Assembly: GCF_001421515.1 (NCBI RefSeq)
Contig: NZ_LMKM01000023.1
Span: 5,707-69,706 of the forward strand
DNA length: 64,000 nt
Direction: 5' to 3'
Source: Pedobacter sp. Leaf216
Lineage (GTDB): Bacteria; Bacteroidota; Bacteroidia; Sphingobacteriales; Sphingobacteriaceae
The position numbers were made by a program, and so were the translations under genes. Below, in pieces: positions 7,860-16,733 of this stretch (position 1 is the first letter of the stretch; the number at the start of each line of letters is the position of its first letter). Below the pieces are notes generated by a model. It was not told the origin of the DNA. It was given only the letters and a program-made list of their open reading frames with translations, and ran no database searches.

Positions 7860-10304
7860 TTAATTGGTTTGCTGGTTCACCCTGGAGACAAAACGCTCCA
7901 GGGAAAGACCGGAAGAATGGAGTTCTGATATAAAAGCATCGAGTCCTTCGCGGTAAGATCCCGCTCTGGATATATAATGCTCAAGTGCCTGCTTTTCGGG
8001 TTTTTCTGTGGAAAAGGTCAGATACTGGCGCAGGGAGACCTCTACACCGTAAACTTCTCCCATCATTCCCCTTCGGATATAGACTTCTTTGAACCTGGAC
8101 CGGTCAGACCGGTTATCCAGGCGGTTGATGGTGAAAATTTTCTTCTGCTCGGTTTCACTCAAGGACAGCAGCGAGGCAATCTGTGCGTAATTGTCTTTGA
8201 ACTTTCCCTGGTCGAGCAGGCAGACGGTATCCGAGTTACTGATGATACTGTCCTTGATGATTTCATTCCCGATGATATCACCGAGTTCCTGGGTCACCAC
8301 GATGGCCTCCCCCCAGAACTTGCGGACGGTCTTGTACATATAGACCAGATAAGCGGCCATCAGCGGAGATGCGACCGCTTTCCAGGCTTCCTCTAAAATG
8401 ATGGCCTTGCGCTGGTGGTTGCGGTGTCTCATTTTCTGCAGAAAGACATCCATGATGATCAGGGTCACTATGGGAAACAGCGTCTTATGTTCCCGGATGG
8501 CATCGATTTCAAAAACGATGAACCGCTCGGCGAAAAGTGATGCATCCACCTGCTTGTTGAGCAGTTCCCCGAATTCCCCGCCGGTACAGAATTTTTTGAG
8601 CACATACCGGTATTCATCCAGATCAAAAGCGATCCGCTCGCTATGTTTGACTTTTTGGATCCAGGAACAGGAATAATGGTAAAAAGAATCAAAACATAAA
8701 AAGATTCCGGGATTTTCCAAAGCAAAGTGTTCAGCGTAGTAATCGGAGATCACGTTCGAGATCACCGTATCCTCAATCTGGGAAACACTCCCCTCCGCTC
8801 CCCTTAACAGCAGGGAAACCAGGGTCTTGATGAAATCCTTTTTTTCGATATTGTATTCTTCCGCGCTCATATGAAAAGGGTTCATGGTGATGGGATGCTG
8901 CTGGGAATAGGTAATGTACCTGCCGTTGAAATAAGCACATAATCCGCTGTAGGAGTGCCCGGTATCCACGATCACCACATCCATGTTATAGTTCATATAC
9001 TGCTCGATGAGTGCGTTCATGAAAAAGGATTTTCCCGACCCGGATCCCCCGAGCACAAATTTTGAGCGGTTGGAGATCCGGCCGCTGCGCATGGGGAGAT
9101 CTGCCGGATCAATGCCCACTGGAATACCCCTTCTATCGGTAAAACGGATCAGAAAATCCGATGCTTCACTTTCCTGCAGCCGCTCTTTAAAAGTAAGGCA
9201 GGCTGCCGCCTGGCAGCTCAGCAGGTACCAGTCGTATACTTTCAATGCAATCCCGTTTCCCGGAAGGACGGAGGAAAAAAGTTCCAGCTGGTTGTAGGCA
9301 TTTTTTGAGGGGATGATCCCCAATTGAAAAAGCGAGGATTCCACGAAGTTTACCGCCATGGCAAGCAGTCCGGGCCTTGCGCAGAGCACAATGTTATAAT
9401 GGGCATTCACCAGGAGCTGGTTTTCCCTTGCTACCTCATCCAGGAGCTGATCGATATCCTCTGCACACATCCGGTTGGCGGCATCAGCGAGCCCCGCATG
9501 CCTTCTGCGTTTGAGTGCGAGCCTGCTTAAGGTAGCGCCCTGGGAGGGGATTTCGATGAGCTGATTGTAGATCATGCATTTAAAGCCTGGCACATGGTGA
9601 AGGAAAGAGAGATTGTCCATGGGAAAATCGGTGAATGCTTTCCCATCGCTTCTGAGCTGATAAGGGCTGAGCTTTGAGGGAAGATCAATCGAATCGGTAT
9701 CGACCAGGGAAATATTCTGTATGGCCTTATCCCCCATCTCAATCCCCTTATCACCACAGCGCATATTATCCAGCGCTACATGGCCTGAAGAGAAATCCAT
9801 GGCCAGTATCCTGCGGGCATAAAGCTGGATATCCCGGCAGTTGAGTAAGCGCGGCGATAACGAACGCTCATCCAGCAGCTCGATCACTTTGTTTACCCGT
9901 GATAAAAAATCGTCTTCAGCGCCGGGCTGGTAAACATAAAACCTGCCCTTTTTGATCAGTCTGGTCAGGGTGAGATAAGTATGGATCCTGGCATATGGCC
10001 TGCCTAAGAAATGATCCTGATAACTTTGCTGTAAAAACCCGCCGGGGCTGTTCTCAGCATAGTGCTCCATGGAGAAAACATCCTGTTTCTGGAACATATG
10101 CCCCTCACCCAGAATTTTGATCATGTTGATCATCAGCTGATGGAAGGCGCTGTAGGCAGAACTGTCGGCAGCATATTGCATCACCGGATTGACCATTTTG
10201 ATGATGACCGAAAAATCACCGCGTTCAGAATACAGCAGATCTGTGCCGCTATGGGCAATGATCCCTGCATAGGGCAGATCAAATGTCTTTTTTTCTGTTT
10301 TCAT
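7860..10304 (-). CDS. traG: Conjugation ATPase TraG (VirB4-like)
   Basis: 814 residues, a typical length for TraG of Bacteroidetes conjugative transposons. VirB4-type ATPases power assembly of the secretion channel and pilus. The N-terminal half is the TraG N-terminal region. Walker A, GGSGSGKS, is at about 419-426, followed by MNALIEQYMNYN and VDTGHSYSGLC. Walker B, KAIILEEAWKAV, is at about 632-643. The start overlaps the traF end by 26 bp. It is the best-conserved gene of the block and looks intact. Confidence 0.93.
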   Translation of the reverse strand: MKTEKKTFDLPYAGIIAHSGTDLLYSERGDFSVIIKMVNPVMQYAADSSAYSAFHQLMINMIKILGEGHMFQKQDVFSMEHYAENSPGGFLQQSYQDHFLGRPYARIHTYLTLTRLIKKGRFYVYQPGAEDDFLSRVNKVIELLDERSLSPRLLNCRDIQLYARRILAMDFSSGHVALDNMRCGDKGIEMGDKAIQNISLVDTDSIDLPSKLSPYQLRSDGKAFTDFPMDNLSFLHHVPGFKCMIYNQLIEIPSQGATLSRLALKRRRHAGLADAANRMCAEDIDQLLDEVARENQLLVNAHYNIVLCARPGLLAMAVNFVESSLFQLGIIPSKNAYNQLELFSSVLPGNGIALKVYDWYLLSCQAAACLTFKERLQESEASDFLIRFTDRRGIPVGIDPADLPMRSGRISNRSKFVLGGSGSGKSFFMNALIEQYMNYNMDVVIVDTGHSYSGLCAYFNGRYITYSQQHPITMNPFHMSAEEYNIEKKDFIKTLVSLLLRGAEGSVSQIEDTVISNVISDYYAEHFALENPGIFLCFDSFYHYSCSWIQKVKHSERIAFDLDEYRYVLKKFCTGGEFGELLNKQVDASLFAERFIVFEIDAIREHKTLFPIVTLIIMDVFLQKMRHRNHQRKAIILEEAWKAVASPLMAAYLVYMYKTVRKFWGEAIVVTQELGDIIGNEIIKDSIISNSDTVCLLDQGKFKDNYAQIASLLSLSETEQKKIFTINRLDNRSDRSRFKEVYIRRGMMGEVYGVEVSLRQYLTFSTEKPEKQALEHYISRAGSYREGLDAFISELHSSGLSLERFVSRVNQQTN

Positions 10305-10581
10305 AGTTTAATTTTAATCTTGAAGGCTGAATAAAAATGCCGCGGTCCCGCTGCCTTTTGTGCAGGCCCTGCCGCTGACGGTAAAAGATGAAAACAAACA
10401 GGGCCACGATGCTTACCACAGTGACCACGCTGCCCAGGTAAATATTGATCAGTGCGCCGCTGAGCCCGCCAAGTAAAAGTCCCAGCACAAGCGAAGCGGC
10501 GCCCCAGCCTATAAATTTTCCATGTAGGCCTTTATAGCTCAGCGGCTTCTGGAGCCCTTTGTAGATCGGATAGCTCTTCAT
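10279..10581 (-). CDS. traF: Conjugative transposon protein TraF (DUF4133-like, VirB3-like)
   Basis: 100 residues starting MKSYPIYKGLQKPLSYKGL, a typical opening of this family, followed by two adjacent membrane spans (about 28-50 and 52-70) and a basic tail. Small proteins of this type sit between TraE and TraG and correspond in size and topology to VirB3. It is 2 bp from the upstream traE-like gene. Confidence 0.88.
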   Translation of the reverse strand: MKSYPIYKGLQKPLSYKGLHGKFIGWGAASLVLGLLLGGLSGALINIYLGSVVTVVSIVALFVFIFYRQRQGLHKRQRDRGIFIQPSRLKLNYENRKKDI

Positions 10582-10583
10582 CG

Positions 10584-10892
10584 CTATACGCCAAAAAAAG
10601 CCTTGATCACCACCGAGACCAGTACCAGAAAAATACAGGATCCGCCCCAGCTCATCACCTCTTTACTGATGTCGCGGTCCCCTGAGTTCCACTTGATGTA
10701 AACCATGACACCGCCGATAAGTCCTACAACTGCGCCGATGCCAAGGATGAGGTTCCCCACGGGATCGACATAGGCGGCAAGTGAGGAGGTAGCGGCATTG
10801 ATGCCAGTTGTTCCACCGCCCTGCGCAAAAGCGCTGGCTGAGAAAAGCAGCATTACAGGCACAAAAAAGGCCTTTGATTTGAAAATTTTCAT
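10584..10892 (-). CDS. traE: TraE-type (DUF4134) pilin-like membrane protein
   Basis: 102 residues with a cleavable signal (about 1-23, ending AFAQ) and two hydrophobic segments separated by a short charged loop (KWNSGDRDISKEV). Size and topology match VirB2-like pilins, which is the presumed role of the Bacteroidetes TraE family. It lies immediately before traF, the usual order. Confidence 0.85.
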   Translation of the reverse strand: MKIFKSKAFFVPVMLLFSASAFAQGGGTTGINAATSSLAAYVDPVGNLILGIGAVVGLIGGVMVYIKWNSGDRDISKEVMSWGGSCIFLVLVSVVIKAFFGV

Positions 10893-10923
10893 AAAACTGT
10901 ATTTTAATAAGTGAATAAATGAG

Positions 10924-11235
10924 TTACAGGCCGAATACCCCGCGCAGAAAAGTGCCCGAAAGCAATAAAAAAAGACAGGAAAAAAACCATCCGCTCACCT
11001 GTGCATCAATGTGGTGCCTTCCCGACTGCCAGTTGGCAAAAACCCGTAGCCCGCCCAGCAGGCCCACGATCGCACCTAGCAAAAAAACCAGGTCAGAAAA
11101 GCCATGGTAATAACCTTTCATCGTACCCGAGGCCTGATAGAGTTCCGAAATGCCCGGGGGATCCTGCGCCCGGGCACTGATGCCGGCCACCGCCGTCAAA
11201 GCGGCCAGCATAAGATATTGGACCGCCCTTCCCAT
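10924..11235 (-). CDS. Second TraE-like (DUF4134-type) membrane protein
   Basis: 103 residues, signal peptide about 1-23 (ending ARAQ), two hydrophobic segments joined by a loop with NWQSGRHHIDAQVSGW. This parallels KWNSGDRDISKEVMSW in the neighbouring traE and shows the two are homologous. Tandem traE-like genes occur in related elements; one may be the main pilin and the other a minor subunit, but this is inference. It is 31 bp upstream of traE. Confidence 0.75.
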   Translation of the reverse strand: MGRAVQYLMLAALTAVAGISARAQDPPGISELYQASGTMKGYYHGFSDLVFLLGAIVGLLGGLRVFANWQSGRHHIDAQVSGWFFSCLFLLLSGTFLRGVFGL

Positions 11236-11246
11236 CTGAAAAAAAA

Positions 11247-11570
11247 TTAAGAAGGGATCTGAGAGGAGAAAGAAACGGCGTCTTTTAACGCGCCGCCAAT
11301 TATTTCATTCAGCTTCAGGGCGCCTGTTGAGCTGAGCGGTCCCGAACTTAAAAGCCCGTCCTGGGAAACTCCGGTTGCAAAGGAAGATAAATCTTCATCC
11401 AGCGCCGCATCAATGGGACTGTCCAGATCTGCCAGGTCCAGGGTAAGGATCCCTTTTGCCCCGGAACTTCGCGCTTTGCCTGTAGTCAACAGGTCAAAGG
11501 CCAGGTTGAGCAGATAATAAATGAGATAGGCCGCACTAAGGCCATAGAGAAATTGGGTCCAGTTGTTCAT
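11247..11570 (-). CDS. Small single-span membrane protein of the mobilisation/transfer operon
   Basis: 107 residues: one membrane span near the N-terminus (about 8-28) followed by an acidic, Ser/Leu/Asp-rich soluble tail. No family recognised. It lies between the ParA-like gene and the TraE pair, 11 bp before the latter, so operon membership is secure while function is not. Confidence 0.55.
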   Translation of the reverse strand: MNNWTQFLYGLSAAYLIYYLLNLAFDLLTTGKARSSGAKGILTLDLADLDSPIDAALDEDLSSFATGVSQDGLLSSGPLSSTGALKLNEIIGGALKDAVSFSSQIPS

Positions 11571-11604
11571 TTTGATTAATGTTTAAAGTTTATAAATCAG
11601 CTAT

Positions 11605-12231
11605 TTACCGCTTTGCAAGGAGATAGTTGGAATAGATCACATCCAGCACCGCTGAGCATCTTTTAATCAGTCCCTTGTCCAGTCCCATTGAGCTGACGCG
11701 CTGAAAGCCGATGTGCTCGGCAACCCCCGGGCTGACCGGACCGATCTGGCGGAGTACCCGATCGGTTTCTGCTCTGAAAGGATAGTTCCCGCCGGTCATG
11801 ACTCTGTTGGGAAGGAAGAGCAGGGATATCTCTTTTTTGATGCGCAGGGCCAGACAGGCGAAATAAATGCTCGAATGCAGTGTCGGCCCATCATAGCAGA
11901 AAGGAATCATCAGCAGGTCTATCGCCAGGAACAAAGGCACGATATGCTCATCATACCCTTCAGGAGGAAACTCTACAAGGATATACGCTTCACCCTCCTC
12001 ATTCAGCTTCGAGACCAGTAGCGGCAACTGAACGGGCGCGCAGGTAAAATATTCAAAGGGCAACTGATGCTCCAGGATTTTTGAGCGCTCGTAAAACTGG
12101 TCCAGCGAACCGTTTTCCTTTAGCGCTATAAGAAAAACATTTTCCTTTTTTGAACAGAGGTAGTGCGCCAAAAGCAGCAGCAGGGCACTCTTGCCCGTAC
12201 CGGCTTTGGTATTTCCCATTGCGATAACCAT
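11605..12231 (-). CDS. traA: ParA/MinD-type ATPase (TraA-like)
   Basis: 208 residues starting MVIAMGNTKAGTGKSALLLL, a deviant Walker A (KAGTGKS) of the ParA/MinD family. A region VLVEFPPEGYDEHIV fits the Walker A' or switch area. Bacteroidetes conjugative transposons usually carry such a ParA-like traA at the head of the tra genes. It may help localise or maintain the element. No ParB partner is visible beside it. Confidence 0.8.
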   Translation of the reverse strand: MVIAMGNTKAGTGKSALLLLLAHYLCSKKENVFLIALKENGSLDQFYERSKILEHQLPFEYFTCAPVQLPLLVSKLNEEGEAYILVEFPPEGYDEHIVPLFLAIDLLMIPFCYDGPTLHSSIYFACLALRIKKEISLLFLPNRVMTGGNYPFRAETDRVLRQIGPVSPGVAEHIGFQRVSSMGLDKGLIKRCSAVLDVIYSNYLLAKR

Positions 12232-12280
12232 AGATGCGTGTATAAGATTAAGAAAATGTGCGGATTAGAAAAGCTTTTGG

Positions 12281-13258
12281 TCAGCGTTTAGAGCTGGCAG
12301 CGGGCACCATGCCCCTATCAGTAACAGGTGAGGAAATAAACTTAGAAAGCGCCATAATCTCCTCACCGTCAAACAGCTGGTGATGAGCGTGGTCGATCAG
12401 CACGATACCCTTGACTGAGCCCGATGAAAAAAGATAACAGATTTCAATGCCTGCGGCCCTGGAAAGAAAATCGGCCAGATCCGAGCGGAAGGCCTTAAGC
12501 TTTTTCGAGCCGTGCCCCGCTCCTTTTTGATAGACCGCCATTGTCTTCCCGCTGTGCAGCTGCATCGCCCCCAAAATCAGCTCACGGATTTCCGCTGCTC
12601 TTTTTCTTTCGCGCTCTCCGCGCTGCAGTCCAGAGATCAGTTCAGCTGAATTGATGCGCATCAGGGTCTTTCCATACCTGCGCACCAAAAAATCATGCCT
12701 GTACAAAAAGAAACGGTAACCGCTTTTTTCAAAAAGCACCTTTAGCTGGGCGATGCTGCTGCAGCGAAAGTCAAGCAACCGCTGGATATCCCTTTTAAAT
12801 GCTGCTGCCTCATCGATGCCGCAAAGTCTGTTCAGCTGGGAAATTGCGCGGACGCGGTCAAAAGAATCGGAAATCTTTGTGCCATCGGTGCGGACATCTG
12901 TAGAGACGATGTGCAAGTGCCGGTTAGCGGTATCGGTATGAAAAAAAATCAGGTAGGGCTGCTGCGCGTAACCCATCTCAGTGAGCCATTTTTCTGCAAT
13001 GCCGAGCAGGGCGTGCTTATCTGCCGCTGTCCCACGGGTGGATATGACCGCATGAAACTGATCAAAACGGCTGACCGGGTTTAAAGAGGCCATTGCACCA
13101 AAATAATGCTCCAAATCGGAAATGCTGACCCTGCTATAAAAATCCAGCAGCTCCAGGTTTCTCTTGCACAAAAGCTCTGCATCCCCCGCATGGACTTTAT
13201 CCATGTTATAACGGATGGCAGAGAAACGCAACGAGGTGGTAAAAAGCTTTACAATCAT
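12281..13258 (-). CDS. Relaxase (MobA/VirD2 type, MOBP-like)
   Basis: 325 residues. The histidine motif HTDTANRHLHIVSTD (about 105-119) is the metal-binding HxH signature of relaxases, and a tyrosine near residue 17 (FSAIRYN) is a plausible nucleophile. It nicks the transferred strand at oriT and pilots it into the recipient. It starts 4 bp after the upstream accessory gene, as is usual for mobAB pairs in these elements. No primase or helicase domain is fused at the C-terminus. Confidence 0.9.
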   Translation of the reverse strand: MIVKLFTTSLRFSAIRYNMDKVHAGDAELLCKRNLELLDFYSRVSISDLEHYFGAMASLNPVSRFDQFHAVISTRGTAADKHALLGIAEKWLTEMGYAQQPYLIFFHTDTANRHLHIVSTDVRTDGTKISDSFDRVRAISQLNRLCGIDEAAAFKRDIQRLLDFRCSSIAQLKVLFEKSGYRFFLYRHDFLVRRYGKTLMRINSAELISGLQRGERERKRAAEIRELILGAMQLHSGKTMAVYQKGAGHGSKKLKAFRSDLADFLSRAAGIEICYLFSSGSVKGIVLIDHAHHQLFDGEEIMALSKFISSPVTDRGMVPAASSKR

Positions 13259-13262
13259 GGCA

Positions 13263-13658
13263 TCACAACATTTTTTCTTTACGGTCCATCCTGATGAGCA
13301 TCATCCTGATGGCCTTTTCCAGACAGGCGGTATCCGCCTGGGATTCCATCAGAGCGCCCCTTAATTCTATGAGAAGATATTCCACTGATACTGCCCCTTT
13401 CTCTTGGCCAAGTATTTCGTAGATACCCGATACATCGGACCTGATCCGGGCGATATCCTTTGCGATCTGGATAAAGACCTCCAGCAGCTTGGCAGGATCC
13501 ACATCGAGCATGCCGCTGTAAAGGAGTTTTGCCCTGATCAGATCGGAAACCGAAATGTTCATCGAGGTGGTATAGGATAAGAGTTTGCTATATTCTCCAT
13601 CCGTCAGATAGCAACGGATCAGATTGGCCCTGCGGCCGCCTTCTTTTCTTTTTGCCAT
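13263..13658 (-). CDS. Mobilisation accessory protein (ribbon-helix-helix relaxosome component)
   Basis: 131 residues. A basic N-terminus (MAKRKEGGRRANLIRCYLT) is followed by a ribbon-helix-helix-like segment (YLTDGEYSKLL to SVSDLIRAKLL), and the rest is helical. Such proteins bind oriT next to the relaxase and help it nick. The stop is 4 bp before the relaxase start, so the pair is translationally coupled. The 108-bp gap upstream holds the candidate oriT. Confidence 0.8.
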   Translation of the reverse strand: MAKRKEGGRRANLIRCYLTDGEYSKLLSYTTSMNISVSDLIRAKLLYSGMLDVDPAKLLEVFIQIAKDIARIRSDVSGIYEILGQEKGAVSVEYLLIELRGALMESQADTACLEKAIRMMLIRMDRKEKML

Positions 13659-13766
13659 AATTGATCGTTTTTTGGATTTTATGATGCGGTATCTCCGACC
13701 GGGGGAAAACAGCCTATAACCCAGCCCTTAGGCATGAAAGCCTAATACGGCAGGCAAAAGGATTGC
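13659..13766. other. Candidate oriT region with inverted repeat
   Basis: This is the only gap between the Toprim gene and the mobilisation genes. It contains a perfect inverted repeat TTAGGC-atgaaa-GCCTAA (13728-13733 and 13740-13745) and a G-run, GGGGG, at 13701-13705. Position directly upstream of the relaxosome genes and the hairpin potential suggest oriT. The nick site cannot be identified from sequence alone. Confidence 0.45.
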
Positions 13767-14744
13767 TCACCAGCGCCTTAGCGGAGGCTTGCTTTGCTGA
13801 GCAGGAAACTCCGCTGCCTTCCTGCTGATGATCAGTTGCTGGATTTTTTCATTGTAATCGTTATATCCCAGATATAAATCGGAGCGGTCGGTGGCCCGGG
13901 CCAAGGTTTTGAGAAATTCCGCGGTGGCTTTTTCTCCCGACGGGTCATGGTCAAAAAAAAGTTCAATACCTGAAAAGTCTTTGGCAAACTGCATTGCCGG
14001 TTTTAAAAAAGCAACCGAGTTCAAGATCAGCACACTGGCGCGGTCGCCGGGGTGCTCAAGTTTCCAGCTCAAAAAATCCATCATTCCCTCGAATACCGCC
14101 AGGCGGTCATCCCCTGAAATGAACTGCATTGATTTTTTTCCAAGGCATCCCTTGAAATAACTGTTTCTCACCTCCCAGCCGCCACGATCATTCTCCCATC
14201 CCGCAGCAAAGCGTTCCATGCGTTTACCATCCTCTTTTTTTATGCTGTAATAAACCTCTTTAATATAAGGGGTTGCCACCTCCAGCACACCGCGCTGTGC
14301 CAGATAAGCACTGATTGATGGATTTGTGATTTTTTCCCTGACTTCACGGATCTGGTAAGAGGGTTGCCGCAGGGGCAGCTCAGTCTGGCTGCGCTTTCCC
14401 TGGCGGGGAGGTGAGCTGATGCCCAGGGTAACCCCGGACAGCTTTTCAATGGCTTCCCGGAAACTGCAGCCGCTCCAGTAAGCAATTGCAAAATCAATTA
14501 CCGTCCCTCCTTTGGCCAGTCCGTGATCATACCACAGGCCGAGCTTTTCATTGACGCAGAATGAAGGGGTTGTATCGCTTTCCCTGAGCATGGAAAGATA
14601 GAAAAGTTCTCCGCCAGAGCGTCTGATGGGCTCATGGCCGAGTTTTGAAAGCAGCGAGACCAGATCGGTATGCTCCCTGATCTCCTTAAGGTCAAAGCGG
14701 TTCACTTCCATCTTCTGTGATTTAGCTGGTGAAATCATTTGCAC
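13767..14744 (-). CDS. Toprim-domain primase-like protein of the mobile element
   Basis: 325 residues; an alternative start at the internal ATG at 14711 (MEVNRFDLKEI) is possible. The N-terminal part resembles the CHC2 primase zinc-binding domain (DTTPSFCVNEKLG, YDHGLAKGGTVIDFA) but lacks the expected Cys/His ligands, as in related proteins of Bacteroidetes mobile elements. The C-terminal Toprim domain shows EGMMD and FFDHDPSGEKA (the DxD-type metal site). It likely primes complementary-strand synthesis after transfer. It is the first gene of the minus-strand block. Confidence 0.82.
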   Translation of the reverse strand: MQMISPAKSQKMEVNRFDLKEIREHTDLVSLLSKLGHEPIRRSGGELFYLSMLRESDTTPSFCVNEKLGLWYDHGLAKGGTVIDFAIAYWSGCSFREAIEKLSGVTLGISSPPRQGKRSQTELPLRQPSYQIREVREKITNPSISAYLAQRGVLEVATPYIKEVYYSIKKEDGKRMERFAAGWENDRGGWEVRNSYFKGCLGKKSMQFISGDDRLAVFEGMMDFLSWKLEHPGDRASVLILNSVAFLKPAMQFAKDFSGIELFFDHDPSGEKATAEFLKTLARATDRSDLYLGYNDYNEKIQQLIISRKAAEFPAQQSKPPLRRW

Positions 14745-15175
14745 CTACTATTCATAGAAAGCAGTAACGGAAGGATAAATGCCCGCGCGACGCCGGAAGG
14801 GGGGAAAAAAAATGGGCATAACGCCATGCGCCTGCCCACTATATCTCCGGGACTTACCCGAATTGCTTATTTTGTTCCGGAACTACCCGCGTCGGCCCCT
14901 ACGGACCGGGCCCCATGGGCCTGCCAATGCGCTTTCACCTTTTTGACGTCATCTCAAGGCTTCGCAAAATTTCCTGCCGCAGCAAGGATAATGTTTCGTT
15001 CCCGCATGTCAAAGACCTTTGGTACGCTGCCAGCAGCAAAGTGTTTGCCGGCGCGGACAGTACAAAGGTTTGACATCTGTAATTCTTTCTTTGACAATAC
15101 CCATAACAATACCCAACGATTTTTTTTCGAAACAGCCTTAGAGTTCAATAAGGCGGGATATTGACTTTGACGTAT
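14745..15175. other. Upstream region of the mobilisation block; contains a repeat shared with 37.9 kb
   Basis: No convincing gene. The stretch 14921-15017 aligns with 37900-37992 in the same orientation: the two share TGACGTnATCTCAA, GCTTCnCAAAATT, GGnTAATGTTTCnTTCC and GTCAAAGACC. A further match, CGGAACTAC, lies upstream in both. The conserved block is therefore probably a regulatory or recombination element of the mobile DNA. Open frames here are low-complexity shadows. Confidence 0.5.
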
Positions 15176-15214
15176 AAAGAAAAAAGCACAATAGAAATAG
15201 TTGCTATTGTGCTT
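15176..15214 (-). terminator. Rho-independent terminator of the aldo/keto reductase gene
   Basis: Perfect 11-bp arms AAGCACAATAG / CTATTGTGCTT (15184-15194 and 15204-15214) with a 9-nt loop. Read on the minus strand they are followed by a T-rich run. It lies about 30 bp past the stop of the gene at 15245. Confidence 0.8.
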
Positions 15215-15244
15215 ATCCGGCAAAATCCTGGTGTTGACCCCTGC

Positions 15245-16228
15245 TTAAAACTGTGGCAGTTTGGGTTTTGTATCCATAATCTGTTCAACCTGCTCCAAAA
15301 TTTCATCATTCAAAAGCGGTACAACTTCCAGAGCGGTCAGATTTTCCTTCAGCTGCTCTGCTTTTGAAGCCCCCAAAATCACAGAACTTACATTCGGGTT
15401 TTTCAGGCACCAGGCGAGCGAAAACTTGGCCAGTGATACATTTAGTTTATCGGCAACTTCCTGCAGTTTTTCCACTTTCTCGAGCCTGTCTGCCTGCAGC
15501 ACATTATCCTTTAGCCAGCCCAGTTTCGCATCTGCCAGACGGGTGTCCTTCACATCTCCCTTGGTATACTTTCCTGATAGCAAACCGGATGCTAAGGGCG
15601 ACCATATGGTTGTTCCCAAACCGTGATCCCTGAAAAGCAACAAAAAGTCATCCTCTAGCTTCTTCCTTTCAAAAAGATTATACTGAGGCTGCTCCATTGT
15701 CGGACCTGCAATGCGGTAATCTTTCGCAATGGCGATGGCCTCGGTAATTTCAGCAGCACTCCATTCCGAAGTTCCCCAGTACAAGATCTTTCCCTGTTGG
15801 ATCAAAGTATTCATCGCAAGGACAGTTTCCTCAATGGGTGTATTTTTATCCGGTCGGTGACAAAAGTATAAATCCAGATAATCTACCTGAAGGCGTTTCA
15901 ATGCTCCATGGCAGGCTTCAGTAACGTGCTTACGTGAAAGTCCCGTCTGATTGACGCCTTTGTTTTCAGCTCCGAAGAACACTTTACTGGATACCACAAA
16001 TGACTCCCTGTCCCACCCTTGAGACTTTAGGATCTTTCCCATAACGGTTTCTGACCTACCCTCTGCATAGCCTTCTGCGTTATCAAAAAAGTTGACACCT
16101 GCATCATATGCTATCCCCATCAGCTCATCAGCAACCTTATCACTGATCTGTGCACCAAAGGTAAGCCAGCTTCCCAGCCCCAGTGCACTCACCTGCAAAC
16201 CTGATTTTCCCAATCTTCTATATTCCAT
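15245..16228 (-). CDS. Aldo/keto reductase
   Basis: 327 residues, full length for an NADPH-dependent aldo/keto reductase of the YghZ/voltage-gated potassium channel beta-subunit-like group. It opens MEYRRLGKSGLQVSALGLGS. The catalytic Asp and Tyr lie in FFDNAEGYAEGRSE, the Lys in the following region, and the His in YLDLYFCHRPD. The cofactor-binding end SVILGASKAEQLKENL is present. It probably reduces aldehydes or ketones; the substrate is unknown. Transcribed alone. Confidence 0.9.
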   Translation of the reverse strand: MEYRRLGKSGLQVSALGLGSWLTFGAQISDKVADELMGIAYDAGVNFFDNAEGYAEGRSETVMGKILKSQGWDRESFVVSSKVFFGAENKGVNQTGLSRKHVTEACHGALKRLQVDYLDLYFCHRPDKNTPIEETVLAMNTLIQQGKILYWGTSEWSAAEITEAIAIAKDYRIAGPTMEQPQYNLFERKKLEDDFLLLFRDHGLGTTIWSPLASGLLSGKYTKGDVKDTRLADAKLGWLKDNVLQADRLEKVEKLQEVADKLNVSLAKFSLAWCLKNPNVSSVILGASKAEQLKENLTALEVVPLLNDEILEQVEQIMDTKPKLPQF

Positions 16229-16733
16229 ATGGACGTTCTTTTGATTTTAAATTAATACCAGGTATTACCTGCAAAGGGACAGAATTGTTTCACTGCCCAT
16301 TGTATTTTACATTCAATTGAAAGAATGGTAATCAATATTTTTCCTCCGCGGCTGTTGGATCATTCCGCTGGGTAAAAGGCAGCTCCTTCGGCCGGGGATT
16401 CCCCTTCCATTTCCCCCCGCAACAGGACCTGCTGACTTTCAGCAAAGGGATATACTTTTTTAAAATCCATTTCTGCTGATGCTTCCACAAGTTTAATACA
16501 GTATCTTTTTTTCCACGGCACGGATAAACAGGCCATCATTACCGGAACCTATAAAGCCGGTTATTTTTGCTAGCAGTCAGATCCTGAAAAATCATTTCGA
16601 TAAGCAGGGATATCAAGCCTTATTGGTGCATTTTCCAATTCCGGTATAACTGTAACCGTGATTTCCTTTGATCAGCGGCTTCATTACCGCCCTAGATTTA
16701 GCGGTCAACGTACAGGTAGAGGCTATGGGATAA
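16229..16733. other. Intergenic region, nothing supportable
   Basis: About 500 bp between two minus-strand genes. Both strands are full of stops in all frames and no hairpin with a T-run stands out. It must hold the promoter of the aldo/keto reductase near 16240-16300 and the 3' end of the phosphodiesterase transcript. Confidence 0.4.

Noticed and set aside
14954..15223. 89-residue minus-strand frame
   Set aside because: Lies over the shared repeat and a terminator; the second copy of the repeat has stops in this frame, so the conservation is not at protein level.
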